Shown here in pieces: positions 44,828 to 55,455 of a stretch of DNA of 64,000 nucleotides. The position numbers were made by a program, and so were the translations under genes. The stretch's first letter is position 1. Each line of letters starts with the position of its first letter. Source of the stretch: Oscillospiraceae bacterium. Its GTDB lineage: Bacteria > Bacillota > Clostridia > Oscillospirales > Oscillospiraceae. The notes under the pieces were generated by a model. That model did no database searches. It was not told where the DNA came from and worked only from the letters and a program-made list of their open reading frames with translations. The stretch is taken from NCBI GenBank assembly GCA_910574635.1, contig CAJTCG010000013.1, positions 58,318 to 122,317 of the forward strand, written 5' to 3'.

Positions 44828-44906
44828 GCCTACTTGCGCGGACCTGAAGTCCGTGAATTTTGCCGTGCGCTCCTCAGCGGAAGCGTCGCTGGAGGAGGTC
44901 AGTCCC

Positions 44907-45140
44907 ATGGAGCCTGAAAAGCGGGTCGTCGGCGTGAAGCAGTCCCGCAAGGCCATCCGGGAGGGACGGGCCCGCCGGGTGTTCCTGGCCGGCGACGCCG
45001 ACCCGGCGCTGACCGGGCCCATCGCCGCCGAGTGCGCCGCTGCCGGCATCCCCGTGGAGACGGAGCGGACCATGGCCCAGCTGGGCCGGGCCTGCGGGAT
45101 TTCGGTGGGAGCCTCCGTCGCGGTGGAGCTGACGGATTGA
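44907..45140 (+). CDS. ybxF: L7Ae-family kink-turn RNA-binding protein (YbxF)
   Basis: The 77-residue protein from ATG 44907 (GGAGGAGG upstream) has the L7Ae core VVGVKQSRKAIREGRARRVFLAGDAD and later VGASVAVELTD. In Bacillus the YbxF protein binds kink-turns and precedes rpsL, as it does here. The function in vivo is not well defined. It leads the str operon. Confidence 0.88.
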   Translation: MEPEKRVVGVKQSRKAIREGRARRVFLAGDADPALTGPIAAECAAAGIPVETERTMAQLGRACGISVGASVAVELTD

Positions 45141-45230
45141 GCGCGTGAGAATATTTTGGTTTTTACGGAATAGCCCACCGGCTTTCTGTAAAACATATAA
45201 AGCAAAAATATGAAAGAAAGGAGAAATTCA

Positions 45231-45647
45231 ATGCCTACTTTTAACCAGCTGGTCCGGAAAGGAAGAGAACAGGCTTCCTACAAGTCCAATTCTCCCGCCC
45301 TGCAGTTCGGTCTGAACACCCTGAAGACCAAGACCACCAATCAGCCCTCCCCTCAGAAGAGAGGCGTCTGCACCGCTGTGAGAACTGCGACCCCCAAGAA
45401 GCCTAACTCCGCTCTGCGTAAGATCGCCCGTGTGCGCCTGACCAACGGCTACGAGGTCACCGCCTATATCCCCGGCGTGGGCCACTCCCTCCAGGAGCAC
45501 TCCGTGGTCATGATCCGCGGCGGTCGTGTCAAGGACCTCCCCGGCGTCCGCTACCACATCATCCGCGGCACTCTGGATACCCAGGGCGTGTCCGGCCGGA
45601 TGCAGAGCCGTTCCAAGTACGGCGCCAAGCGGCCCAAGTCCAAGTAA
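45231..45647 (+). CDS. rpsL: 30S ribosomal protein S12
   Basis: Decoding-centre protein of 138 residues starting [12 protein letters not shown]. The streptomycin-related loops [20 protein letters not shown] (Lys near 43) and [14 protein letters not shown] (Lys near 88) have wild-type sequence, so no resistance change is visible. AAAGGAGA precedes the ATG at 45231. Confidence 0.98.
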   Translation: MPTFNQLVRKGREQASYKSNSPALQFGLNTLKTKTTNQPSPQKRGVCTAVRTATPKKPNSALRKIARVRLTNGYEVTAYIPGVGHSLQEHSVVMIRGGRVKDLPGVRYHIIRGTLDTQGVSGRMQSRSKYGAKRPKSK

Positions 45648-45793
45648 GGACAACCCCAACGAATCACTTTGCCGAACAGGCATTTTATATAAATGCGGGG
45701 CGTTGCCCTTCGGCAGAGGCATTCACGGAAGGCTGAGATACGCCTTTTGAGTACCTATGAGATCATAGAATCATTATGAAGGAGGGAAGCATA

Positions 45794-46264
45794 GTGCCTA
45801 GAAGAGGTAATGTTCCCAAGAGAGAAATTCTGCCCGACCCCATGTACGGCTCCGTGCTGGTGACGCGTCTTGTCAACAACGTGATGCTGGACGGCAAAAA
45901 GGGCGTGGCGCAGAAGGTGGTCTACGCGGCCTTTGACCAGATCAAGGAAAAGACCGGCAAGGACCCCGTTGAAGTGTTCACCCAGGCCATGGACAACATC
46001 ATGCCCAGCCTGGAGGTCAAGGCCCGCCGTGTGGGCGGCGCCAACTATCAGGTCCCCATGGAGGTCCGTCCCGCCCGGCGCACCACGCTGGGCCTTCGGT
46101 GGCTGACCACCTATTCCCGCGCCCGGAGCGAACGCACCATGGCGGAGCGTCTTGCCGGCGAGATCATGGACGCCGCCGAGAACAGCGGAGCGGCTGTGAA
46201 AAAGCGCGAGGACATGCACAAGCAGGCCGAGGCCAACAAGGCTTTCGCGCACTTCCGCTGGTAA
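45794..46264 (+). CDS. rpsG: 30S ribosomal protein S7
   Basis: Assembly-initiating 16S rRNA-binding protein. The GTG at 45794 (GAAGGAGGG just upstream) gives exactly the standard 156 residues starting [15 protein letters not shown]. Conserved [14 protein letters not shown] and the C-terminal [20 protein letters not shown] are intact. Confidence 0.98.
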   Translation: MPRRGNVPKREILPDPMYGSVLVTRLVNNVMLDGKKGVAQKVVYAAFDQIKEKTGKDPVEVFTQAMDNIMPSLEVKARRVGGANYQVPMEVRPARRTTLGLRWLTTYSRARSERTMAERLAGEIMDAAENSGAAVKKREDMHKQAEANKAFAHFRW

Positions 46265-46287
46265 GCTAGTTAGGAGAGAAATCAAGT

Positions 46288-48390
46288 ATGCCGAGAAAAA
46301 CATCGCTTGAAAACACCAGAAACATCGGCATTATGGCTCACATCGACGCGGGCAAGACCACGACCACGGAACGGATCTTGTTCTACACCGGCGTGAACTA
46401 TAAAATCGGCGAGACCCACGACGGAACCGCCACGATGGACTGGATGGCCCAGGAGCAGGAGCGCGGCATTACCATCACGTCCGCCGCCACCACCTGCTAC
46501 TGGTCTGGTTCCAAAAACCAGTTCAAGCCCACCCGTATCAATATCATCGACACCCCGGGCCATGTGGACTTCACCGTGGAGGTGGAGCGCTCTCTGCGCG
46601 TTCTGGACGGCTCTGTGACCGTTCTGTGCGCCAAGGGCGGCGTGGAGCCCCAGTCCGAGACCGTGTGGCGTCAGGCCGACACCTACAAGGTCCCCCGGAT
46701 GATCTACGTCAACAAAATGGACATCATGGGCGCGGACTTCTACAACGTGCTCCACATGGTGGAGGACCGCCTGAAGTGCAATGCCGTGCCCATCCAGCTC
46801 CCCATCGGCAACGAGGAGACCTTCAAGGGAATCATCGACCTGGTGGAGATGGACGCGGATATCTATTATGACGACCTGGGTAAGGACATGCGGGTGGAGG
46901 AGATCCCCGCCGACATGGTGGACCTTGCCAACGAGTACCATGAGAAACTGATGGACGCCGTCTCCATGTTCGACGAGGAGATCATGGAGATGTATCTGGA
47001 CGGCCAGGAGGTTCCCCAGGACAAGATCCGGGCCGCCATCCGCAAGGCTACTATCGCCAACGAAATGGTCCCTGTCACCTGCGGCACGTCCTATAAAAAC
47101 AAGGGCGTGCAGAAGATGCTGGATGCCATCGTGGACTATATGCCTTCTCCCACCGACGTTCCCGCCATCAAGGGTGTCAACCCCAGCACCGAGGAAGAAG
47201 AGGAGCGTCCCTCCTCTGACAACGAGCCCTTCTCCGCCCTGGCATTCAAGATTGCCACGGATCCTTATGTGGGCCGCCTGTCCTTCATCCGTGTCTATTC
47301 CGGCACGCTGAACACCGGCACCCAGGTGCTCAACTCCACGAAAAAGCAGAAGGAGCGCATTGGCCGCATCCTCCAGATGCACGCCAATCACCGGGAGGAC
47401 ATCGAAACCGTGTACGCGGGCGACATCGCCGCGGTCATCGGCCTGAAAAACTCCACCACCGGCGATACCCTTTGCGACGAAAAGCACCCCGTTATTCTGG
47501 AGTCCATGGAGTTCCCCGAACCCGTTATCCGGGTGGCCATTGAGCCCAAAACCAAGGCCGGCCAGGAGAAGATGACCATGGGCCTCATCAAGCTGGCGGA
47601 GGAGGACCCCACCTTCAAGACCTACACCGACGAGGAAACCGGCCAGACCATCATCGCCGGCATGGGCGAGCTGCATCTGGAGATCATTGTCGATCGCCTT
47701 CTCCGGGAGTACAAGGTGGAGGCCAACGTGGGCGCGCCCCAGGTTGCCTATAAGGAAACCATCAAGAAATCGGTGGAGCAGGACACCAAGTATGCCCGCC
47801 AGTCCGGCGGCAAGGGCCAGTACGGCCACGTCAAAATCCGCGTGGAGCCCAACGAGTCCGGCAAGGGCTACGAATTTGTCAACGCCATCGTGGGCGGCGC
47901 GGTGCCCAAGGAGTATATCCCCGCCGTTGACGCGGGTATCCAGGGCGCTATGAACGCGGGCGTCATGGCCGGGTTCCCGGTGGTGGACGTGAAGGTCACC
48001 CTGTACGACGGCTCTTATCACGAGGTCGACTCCTCCGAGATGGCCTTTAAGATTGCCGGTTCCATGGCCTTCAAGGAGGCCTGCCGCAAGGCGGGAGCCA
48101 CGCTGCTGGAGCCGATCATGAAGGTTTCCGTCATCGTCCCCGACGAGTATCTTGGCACCGTGATCGGCGATTTGACCGCCCGCCGCGGCCAGATTCAGGG
48201 ACAGGAAGCCCGTCCCGGCGCCCAGCAGGTGGACGCGCTGGTGCCTCTGGCCAACATGTTTGGCTACGCAACCGACCTGCGCTCCAGCACCCAGGGCCGC
48301 GGCCAGTACTCTATGGAGCCCCACAGCTATGAGGAGATTCCCAAGAGCATCGCGGAAAAGATCGTGGAAACCCGGGTGAAGCCCAACTGA
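46288..48390 (+). CDS. fusA: elongation factor G
   Basis: Translocase GTPase of 700 residues. G1 [10 protein letters not shown] (17-26), G2 [10 protein letters not shown]3 DTPGHVDF and G4 NKMD are intact; domains IV and V ([33 protein letters not shown]) are complete. It follows rpsG by 23 bases within the str operon. Confidence 0.98.
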   Translation: MPRKTSLENTRNIGIMAHIDAGKTTTTERILFYTGVNYKIGETHDGTATMDWMAQEQERGITITSAATTCYWSGSKNQFKPTRINIIDTPGHVDFTVEVERSLRVLDGSVTVLCAKGGVEPQSETVWRQADTYKVPRMIYVNKMDIMGADFYNVLHMVEDRLKCNAVPIQLPIGNEETFKGIIDLVEMDADIYYDDLGKDMRVEEIPADMVDLANEYHEKLMDAVSMFDEEIMEMYLDGQEVPQDKIRAAIRKATIANEMVPVTCGTSYKNKGVQKMLDAIVDYMPSPTDVPAIKGVNPSTEEEEERPSSDNEPFSALAFKIATDPYVGRLSFIRVYSGTLNTGTQVLNSTKKQKERIGRILQMHANHREDIETVYAGDIAAVIGLKNSTTGDTLCDEKHPVILESMEFPEPVIRVAIEPKTKAGQEKMTMGLIKLAEEDPTFKTYTDEETGQTIIAGMGELHLEIIVDRLLREYKVEANVGAPQVAYKETIKKSVEQDTKYARQSGGKGQYGHVKIRVEPNESGKGYEFVNAIVGGAVPKEYIPAVDAGIQGAMNAGVMAGFPVVDVKVTLYDGSYHEVDSSEMAFKIAGSMAFKEACRKAGATLLEPIMKVSVIVPDEYLGTVIGDLTARRGQIQGQEARPGAQQVDALVPLANMFGYATDLRSSTQGRGQYSMEPHSYEEIPKSIAEKIVETRVKPN

Positions 48391-48428
48391 CCTTTGGAAA
48401 AGCCCTGGACCAAATTGGGAAAAGGGGA

Positions 48429-48457
48429 TTGATTTTCCAGTTGGAATACTGTAGAAT
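48429..48457 (+). promoter_or_regulatory. internal sigma-A promoter of tuf
   Basis: -35 TTGATT (48429-48434), 17-base spacer, -10 TAGAAT (48452-48457) in the fusA-tuf gap, allowing extra tuf transcription. Confidence 0.75.
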
Positions 48458-48524
48458 AGACATTGCTGATTATCGTTTCGCAATGCCCAGACTGCAACCG
48501 AACATGAATTAGGAGGATTTTCAA

Positions 48525-49727
<1,203 letters not shown>

Positions 49728-49740
49728 TTCCCTGTGCATA

Positions 49741-49773
49741 AAAAGGACTGCCGTTTTTCGCGGCAGTCCTTTT
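49741..49773. terminator. terminator after tuf
   Basis: AAAAGGACTGCCG (49741-49753), seven-base loop, exact complement (49761-49773), then T residues. It also serves the converging DUF4830-like gene. Confidence 0.9.
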
Positions 49774-49776
49774 TTC

Positions 49777-50241
49777 TCATTCCCCCTTTTGAATGAGCGG
49801 CTCTTGAAATCCCCTGGCACCAGAGGAGCAGATGTCTCCGGCCACCGGCGCGTCCTCGCAAATGTAAAGATTCGCTTGCACGCCCTCAGCCTGGCCTGGG
49901 TAATTTGTGACGGTGTAAGTGCAGCGGCTTATCTGCTTGCCGCAGCAATTTGTCAGGTCGAAGCCTTGGCTGAGCTGAAGCTCATTGTAAGAGCGGTAGG
50001 GCTCTTCCAGCTCCGCGGGCAGCAGGAATTGCAGGGTTTCGATAGGCTCCGGCTCAACCTCCCAGCCTAGAGAGCGCAGATAGGCTACTCGCTCCTCATT
50101 GGTTGACAGCGTGGGCAGTGGAACTTCCGGCTCTTCCGGGGTCCGGCCGGTCAGGACAATCAGCGCCGCCATAACCACGCCCATGAGGACGACGGCGGCG
50201 ACGGCTTTCTTTCGGGAAAATTTTGCGGTCCAAATCAACAT
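49777..50241 (-). CDS. DUF4830-like anchored protein
   Basis: The 154-residue protein from ATG 50241 (AGGAGGG six bases upstream) has one N-terminal membrane helix (about 14-32) and an outside domain containing NEERVAYLRSLGWEVEPEP, which matches my memory of DUF4830 proteins of Clostridia, then YRSYNELQLSQGFDL. Two adjacent cysteines (NCCGKQISRC) might form a disulfide. Function is unknown. It converges on tuf. Confidence 0.72.
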   Translation of the reverse strand: MLIWTAKFSRKKAVAAVVLMGVVMAALIVLTGRTPEEPEVPLPTLSTNEERVAYLRSLGWEVEPEPIETLQFLLPAELEEPYRSYNELQLSQGFDLTNCCGKQISRCTYTVTNYPGQAEGVQANLYICEDAPVAGDICSSGARGFQEPLIQKGE

Positions 50242-50348
50242 GTCAATCCCTCCTGACAGTTCCTTATTCATTTTTTCATAAAAATATGCTACAATTAAAC
50301 AAGCAATCACAGGGCCCATGCAAAAGGGCCGGAAGGGGGAGTAACGCC

Positions 50349-51071
50349 GTGGAACAGCAGCGGCTGGATAAAATCATCGCCTCCACGGGAAAATGGTCCC
50401 GCAGGGAGGCGAAAGAGCTGGTCCGCCGGGGATTGGTAACGGTAAACGGCGCCGCCGCTCTTTCCGTAGAAGAAAAGTTTGACCCGGAGGAGGCGGCGAT
50501 TCATGTGAACGGAGAGCCGCTGCTCTTCCGCCGTTATACTTGGGTTATGCTGAATAAGCCCGCCGGATTTCTCTCCGCGACCGAGGATGGGCGGGGGAAG
50601 ACGGTTCTGGAATTGCTGCCCCGGGACCTTCAGCGGCAGGAGCTTTTTCCTGTAGGCCGTTTGGACAAGGACACCGAGGGCTTGCTGCTGCTGACGAATG
50701 AGGGAGGCTTGGCCCATGCCCTCCTTTCCCCAAAACGGCATGTGGACAAAGTGTACTATGTCCGGACGTCTGGCCGTCTGACAGAGGAAGACTGCCGGGC
50801 TTTCGCCGCCGGAATGTCCCTGGCGGATGGACTTCAATGCCTTCCCGCCGGGCTGGAGATTCTTACGGCTGGGGAAGAGAGCGAAGCGCGGGTTACCCTA
50901 CGGGAAGGAAAGTTTCATCAGATTAAGCGGATGCTGGCGGCGAGAGGAAAGCCGGTAGAATACCTCGAGAGGGTGCAAATGGGAGATTTGCTCCTGGACC
51001 CGGAGCTTCCCCGGGGGGCATTTCGCTTTTTGACTGAGGAGGAGATTGCAAAACTGCGTGCCCTTGTGTAG
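50349..51071 (+). CDS. RsuA-family pseudouridine synthase
   Basis: The 240-residue protein starts at GTG 50349 (GGAAGGGGGA eight bases upstream). An S4 RNA-binding domain (RLDKIIASTGKWSRREAKELVRRGLVTVNG) spans 5-60. The catalytic motif GRLDKDTEGLLLLTNEG has the active Asp, and the KVYYV and REGKFHQIKRML motifs follow. Size and motifs fit RsuA (16S rRNA position 516) better than the longer RluB, but the target is inferred. Confidence 0.9.
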   Translation: MEQQRLDKIIASTGKWSRREAKELVRRGLVTVNGAAALSVEEKFDPEEAAIHVNGEPLLFRRYTWVMLNKPAGFLSATEDGRGKTVLELLPRDLQRQELFPVGRLDKDTEGLLLLTNEGGLAHALLSPKRHVDKVYYVRTSGRLTEEDCRAFAAGMSLADGLQCLPAGLEILTAGEESEARVTLREGKFHQIKRMLAARGKPVEYLERVQMGDLLLDPELPRGAFRFLTEEEIAKLRALV

Positions 51072-51139
51072 TTCTGAGAAAAAGTCCGAATACTTACCAA
51101 AAAGGGAATGAGTTTTTTGTTGAAAAAAGAAAAAACATC

Positions 51140-51168
51140 TTGCAATTTGGTGAAGTTGACGATATAAT
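51140..51168 (+). promoter_or_regulatory. sigma-A promoter of the CdaR-like gene
   Basis: -35 TTGCAA (51140-51145), 17-base spacer, -10 TATAAT (51163-51168). Confidence 0.8.
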
Positions 51169-51227
51169 AGGGATGTTGAAAAAATGGTATCACTGCTTCC
51201 CCGGTATTTTAGGTGAGGAGGACGGCC

Positions 51228-52319
51228 ATGTCTGGAAGAATTTATCAAAATGTGGTATTGCAGTTGAAGGAAAACACGGACCGTACGATTGGAGTCATTG
51301 ATGGGGAAGGCGTGGTCATTGCCTGCAGCGAGCTCTCCCTGATCGGCCAGCGGTGGACGGAGTATGTCCCAGTGGTAAACAATGCCGCCGGCGCGCTGAT
51401 CTCCTCCGAGGGAAAAACCTTTAAGGCCTTGAACGGCTGGGGGAATCAATTTGACTACGCGGCATTCGCCTTTGGGGAAAACGACGTCAGCAAGGCGGTG
51501 TGCTCCGTGGCCACGGTAGCGCTGAACGCGGCCAAGGCGTATTATGAGGAAAAGCATGACCGGGGGTCTTTTATCAAGGATATCATCTCTGACAACATCA
51601 TGCTGGGCGACATCTACATGCGGGCCAAGGAGCTGCGGGTTACCGCCGATGTGGCCCGGGGTGTGTTCGTAGTCCGGGCTTTGAAGAAAGGGGAGTCCGT
51701 TCCCACCGACGTGGTGCAGGCTATGTTCCCTGACCGGCAGAACGATTTCGTGCTGAACATCGGCGACGGGGATGTGGTCCTGGTCCGGCAGATGCCCGAG
51801 GGAGCGGGCTTCCGGGAGCTGAATAAAATCGCCTCCTCCATTGAGGAAAGCCTCCGCTCCGGCACGGAGAGCACCGTGGTGGTGGGCATCGGCACCATCG
51901 CCACCCATCTGCGGGATTTGGCCAAGTCCTATAAGGAGGCCCAGATTTCCATTGACGTGGGCAAGGTTTTCGACACGGAAAAATATGTCATTAACTACGA
52001 GAACTTGGGCATTGGCCGCCTGATCTACCAGCTGCCTACCACCCTTTGCGAGATGTTCCTCCAGGAGGTCTTCAAGAAGAACCCCATCGACGCCTTGGAC
52101 AAGGAGACCCTCTTCACCATTCACCGCTTCTTCGAGAACAACCTGAACGTCTCCGAGACGGCCCGGAAGCTGTTCGTCCACCGGAATACCCTGGTCTACC
52201 GGCTGGAGAAAATCAAGAAGCTGACGGGCCTGGACCTGCGGGAGTTCGACGACGCCATCACCTTTAAGGTGGCGCTGATGGTCAAGAAATACCTGACCTC
52301 CCGGGGCATTGATTCCTGA
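51228..52319 (+). CDS. CdaR/PucR-type helix-turn-helix regulator
   Basis: The 363-residue protein from ATG 51228 (GTGAGGAGG upstream) has an N-terminal ligand-sensor-like domain (DRTIGVIDGEGVVIACSE), a central GGDEF-like CdaR domain (VFVVRALKKGE, VVVGIGTIATHLRDLAKSYKEA) and a C-terminal PucR-type HTH near 300-335 (NNLNVSETARKLFVHRNTLVYRL). Such regulators usually sense sugar acids or purines and act on neighbouring catabolic genes. Here none adjoins; ftsEX follows from its own promoter. Confidence 0.85.
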   Translation: MSGRIYQNVVLQLKENTDRTIGVIDGEGVVIACSELSLIGQRWTEYVPVVNNAAGALISSEGKTFKALNGWGNQFDYAAFAFGENDVSKAVCSVATVALNAAKAYYEEKHDRGSFIKDIISDNIMLGDIYMRAKELRVTADVARGVFVVRALKKGESVPTDVVQAMFPDRQNDFVLNIGDGDVVLVRQMPEGAGFRELNKIASSIEESLRSGTESTVVVGIGTIATHLRDLAKSYKEAQISIDVGKVFDTEKYVINYENLGIGRLIYQLPTTLCEMFLQEVFKKNPIDALDKETLFTIHRFFENNLNVSETARKLFVHRNTLVYRLEKIKKLTGLDLREFDDAITFKVALMVKKYLTSRGIDS

Positions 52320-52329
52320 TAAGAGCCTG

Positions 52330-52353
52330 AGCGGCGGACCTCTGTCCGCCGCT
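52330..52353 (+). terminator. terminator after the CdaR-like gene
   Basis: AGCGGCGGAC, loop CTCT, GTCCGCCGCT, then TTCTCG. Confidence 0.8.
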
Positions 52354-52467
52354 TTCTCGTGTGCCGCCGGAAGGCTGTTCCTGGGAAATGAAATGGTATT
52401 ATCATTTTTGAGAATTCGTGATAAAAGATACACGAAAACTACCACAATAGTTTGGCGGCGCTCCGCA

Positions 52468-52496
52468 TTGACTGAGCCCGTGGTTTATGCTACAAT
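52468..52496 (+). promoter_or_regulatory. sigma-A promoter of ftsEX
   Basis: -35 TTGACT (52468-52473), 17-base spacer, -10 TACAAT (52491-52496), with an extended TG-C. Confidence 0.85.
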
Positions 52497-52561
52497 TATA
52501 TCCGAATTTTGTCGGCTGCCCCCGTCTCTCCCAGTTTTCGACGCCATTTGGAGGTGCCTCT

Positions 52562-53275
52562 ATGTTAGAATCAGAAAGCGCCCTCATTGAATTGAAGGAC
52601 GTGGAAATGGAATACGACAACGGAACCAAGGCCATCCGGGGAATCTCCCTGCGGATTGACCCCGGCGAATTTGTCTTCCTGGTGGGCCCCTCCGGTTCCG
52701 GCAAGTCCACCATCATCAAGCTGCTCACCGGCGAGGTGGAGCCCAACGCGGGCCGGGTCCGGGTCAACGGCTTTTCCACCCGGAACATTTCCGAGCGCCA
52801 GATTCCCCTGATGCGCCGGACTCTGGGGGTCATCTTTCAGGATTTCCGCCTGATTGAAAAAAAGACGGTTTATGATAACTTGGCCTTTGTCATGCGGGCC
52901 GTGGGAGCCTCCGCCAAGGAGAGCCGGAAGCGCATTCCCTATGTGCTGGAGCTGGTGGGCCTGGAGAAGAAGGCCTACAGCTACCCCGACGAGCTTTCCG
53001 GCGGGGAGCAGCAGCGGGTGGCCATTGCCCGGGCCCTGGTGAACAACCCGGCCACCATCATCGCCGACGAGCCCACCGGAAACCTGGACCCGGAGCGGTC
53101 CCTGGAGCTGATGGATTTATTGGTAAAAATCAACAAGCTGGGCACCACCATGGTGGTGGTAACCCACGAGAAAGACCTGGTGGACCACTTCGGCAAACGG
53201 GTGGTCACCATTGATTCCGGCCGGGTGGTCAATGACAGCGTCGGCGGCTATGTGGGAGGACGCATTCATGTCTAA
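52562..53275 (+). CDS. ftsE: cell division ATP-binding protein FtsE
   Basis: ATPase of the FtsEX complex that drives septal peptidoglycan hydrolases. From ATG 52562 (GGAGGTG upstream) it has 237 residues. Walker A GPSGSGKST is at 42-50, the Q-loop is FQDF, the ABC signature LSGGEQQR at 145-152 and Walker B IIADE at 166-170. It overlaps ftsX by eight bases. Confidence 0.95.
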   Translation: MLESESALIELKDVEMEYDNGTKAIRGISLRIDPGEFVFLVGPSGSGKSTIIKLLTGEVEPNAGRVRVNGFSTRNISERQIPLMRRTLGVIFQDFRLIEKKTVYDNLAFVMRAVGASAKESRKRIPYVLELVGLEKKAYSYPDELSGGEQQRVAIARALVNNPATIIADEPTGNLDPERSLELMDLLVKINKLGTTMVVVTHEKDLVDHFGKRVVTIDSGRVVNDSVGGYVGGRIHV

Positions 53276-54149
53276 GCACAATTTCGGATATTTTATCCAT
53301 GAGGGCGTCTCCAACATGTTCAGCCATGGGTTCATGAGCTTCGCCGCCATCGGTATCACCGTGGCGTGTCTTCTCATCATGGGGACCTTCACCCTGGTGG
53401 CGGTGAACGCCAACGGGCTTTTGAAGGACCTGGAACGGGAGAACGAGATGCTGGCCTTTGTGGAGGAGGACTTCGCGGAGCCCAAGAACCTCCAGAGCAA
53501 GCTGGCGGCGATTCCCAATGTGGCCTCCGTTACCTTCATCAGCCGCCAGCAGGCCATGGAGCGGTTTGTAGAGCAGTATCCAGACGAGGAAATGTTCCGG
53601 GACCTGGACCCCAACATTCTGCGGGACCGCTTTTCCATTAAGGTTGCGGATCTGGAACGTATCTCGCAGACGAAGGCGGCAGTGGATGCGGTGGACGGCA
53701 TTGCCTATGTCAACGCCTCTGAGGAGATTGCCGGTGGCTTCATCACCCTGCGGAACGTAGCGACTGTGGTCTGTGTGGCCCTGATTGCCATTTTGTTCCT
53801 GGTGTCCGTGTTCATCATCTCCAACACCATCCGCCTCACCACCTTCGACCGGCGGGAGGAAATCGCCATCATGCGGATGGTGGGGGCTACCAACGGCTTT
53901 ATCCGCTGGCCCTTCGTCTACGAGGGCTTCCTCATGGGCTTCCTGGGGGCCTCCGTGGCTTTCTTGATGGAGTGGGGCCTCTATGAGGCCGTGGCCCAGG
54001 GAGTCAGCACCAGCGACGCTATGCAGCTCATCGAGGTAATCCCCTTCAAGGAGCTCTGGGGCCCTGTGGCGGGCTCCTTCGCGGGGGCGGGCATCTTCAT
54101 CGGCGTGGGGGGCAGCCTTTCCGCTATTCGGAAGTACTTACAGGTCTGA
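53268..54149 (+). CDS. ftsX: cell division protein FtsX
   Basis: Membrane partner of FtsE. From ATG 53268 it has 293 residues: a first helix (about 24-46), a ~115-residue extracellular loop that should contact the hydrolase, and three further helices after residue ~165, the canonical FtsX topology. The region NTIRLTTFDRREEIAIMRMVGATNGFIRWPF is the conserved cytoplasmic coupling loop. It is followed after ten bases by an M23 hydrolase gene. Confidence 0.95.
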   Translation: MSKHNFGYFIHEGVSNMFSHGFMSFAAIGITVACLLIMGTFTLVAVNANGLLKDLERENEMLAFVEEDFAEPKNLQSKLAAIPNVASVTFISRQQAMERFVEQYPDEEMFRDLDPNILRDRFSIKVADLERISQTKAAVDAVDGIAYVNASEEIAGGFITLRNVATVVCVALIAILFLVSVFIISNTIRLTTFDRREEIAIMRMVGATNGFIRWPFVYEGFLMGFLGASVAFLMEWGLYEAVAQGVSTSDAMQLIEVIPFKELWGPVAGSFAGAGIFIGVGGSLSAIRKYLQV

Positions 54150-54159
54150 GGAGGGCGGC

Positions 54160-55398
54160 ATGAAACGAAATTGCAGATGGTTTCTCCTCCGGTCCTTGCC
54201 GCTTCTGGCCCTGGCGCTGTGCCTGCTTCTGGCGGATCTGGCTCCCGCCGCTTCGGCGGTGACCCAGGCGGACATCGACGCGCTGAAAAGCGACGCCAAG
54301 GGCCTGGCTCAGGAGAAAAAGGATATCCAGGCCCAGATTGACAAGCTGTCCTCCGACATCAGCACTACCATGGAGCGCAAGCGCCTCCTGGACGGCCAGA
54401 TCGGCGTAACAGAGCAGGAGATCGGCAACAAGGAAGAGGAAATTGCCACCTATGAGGATCTGATTGCCCAGACGGCGGCGGAGCTGGCGGACGCGGAGGC
54501 CAGGGAAGCGGCCCAGTATGAGCTTTTCTGCAAGCGGGTCCGGGCTATGGAGGAGCAGGGGAAGGTGGAGTACTGGTCCGTGCTGTTCCGGGCCAACAGC
54601 TTTTCGGATCTCCTGGGCCGCCTGGACGTGGTGAACGAGATCATGGAGTATGACCAGCGGGTCATTGACGATTTGAAAATCCTGCAAGCCCTTACCGCCG
54701 AAAAAAAAGCGGAGCTGGAGGGGCAGAAAACCGCCTCCGAGGAGGCCAAGGCGGAGCTGGAGGCCAAGAAGCGGGACCTGGATTCCCAGCGGGACGCGGC
54801 CAACGCCCTGGTGACAAAGCTCCGCCAGCAGCAGCAGGAGCAGGAAAACGCCCTGGACGACCTCTCCGAAGAGGAGGAGCAGGTCCAGGCCCGGATCAAG
54901 GCTCTGATTAAGAAGATGGAGGAGGAGGAAGCGGCCCGGCGGGCCGCGGCGGGCCAGTCCGGCCCCACCTCCAATCCCGGCGGGTATATCTGGCCGGTAA
55001 ATAGCCGCTATGTTACCTCTACCGTAGGCGGCCGGGCCTCTCCCGGCGGCATCGGCTCCACGAACCACAAGGGAACCGACATCGGCCGGGTAGGCTACAA
55101 CAGCAGCATCTACGCCGCCAAGGCGGGACAGGTTATCATTTCCGAGTACTCCAAGTCCTACGGGCATTATGTGGTTGTTTACCACGGCGCGGGCAACACC
55201 ACCCTTTACGGCCATATGAGCAGCCGGAAGGTCAGCGTGGGCCAGCAGGTAAAGCAGGGCGACGTGCTTGGAATTACCGGCTCCACGGGAAATTCCACCG
55301 GCCCTCACCTCCATTTCGAGATCAAAGAAAACAATACGATTATCAATCCCATCGCCAAAGGCTACCTCACCGGGGCCACATTTGCAAAGGACGCTTGA
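54160..55398 (+). CDS. EnvC/PcsB-like coiled-coil M23 murein hydrolase
   Basis: The 412-residue secreted protein has a signal peptide (cleavage likely near AASA-VTQ), two long coiled-coil stretches (about 38-130 and 160-255) and a C-terminal M23 domain with zinc ligands His303/Asp307 (HKGTD) and His383/His385 (HLHFEI). The co-operonic position after ftsEX and the coiled coil match FtsEX-activated hydrolases: EnvC in Gram-negatives (which lacks the zinc site) and PcsB or CwlO in Gram-positives (CHAP or NlpC domains). Here the M23 site is intact, so direct endopeptidase activity is likely. Confidence 0.9.
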   Translation: MKRNCRWFLLRSLPLLALALCLLLADLAPAASAVTQADIDALKSDAKGLAQEKKDIQAQIDKLSSDISTTMERKRLLDGQIGVTEQEIGNKEEEIATYEDLIAQTAAELADAEAREAAQYELFCKRVRAMEEQGKVEYWSVLFRANSFSDLLGRLDVVNEIMEYDQRVIDDLKILQALTAEKKAELEGQKTASEEAKAELEAKKRDLDSQRDAANALVTKLRQQQQEQENALDDLSEEEEQVQARIKALIKKMEEEEAARRAAAGQSGPTSNPGGYIWPVNSRYVTSTVGGRASPGGIGSTNHKGTDIGRVGYNSSIYAAKAGQVIISEYSKSYGHYVVVYHGAGNTTLYGHMSSRKVSVGQQVKQGDVLGITGSTGNSTGPHLHFEIKENNTIINPIAKGYLTGATFAKDA

Positions 55399-55416
55399 TT
55401 CCGATACATATTCCGG

Positions 55417-55445
55417 CCTCCCGCCCCATATCATGGGGCGGGAGG
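55417..55445 (+). terminator. hairpin after the M23 gene
   Basis: CCTCCCGCCCCA (55417-55428), loop TATCA, exact complement (55434-55445), then TAGTGCTTTTATG. The 3' arm contains GGGAGG, the only ribosome site for the next gene. Confidence 0.75.
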
Positions 55446-55455
55446 TAGTGCTTTT

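Noticed and set aside
44834..44906. Possible kink-turn in the ybxF leader for autoregulation by YbxF
   Set aside because: Only one short hairpin (CGCGGAC/GTCCGTG) is clear; the tandem G-A pairs of a kink-turn were not found.
46282..48483. 733-codon open frame antisense to fusA
   Set aside because: Composition (His/Gly/Leu/Val) is typical of the complement of a highly codon-biased gene; fusA on the plus strand is unambiguous.
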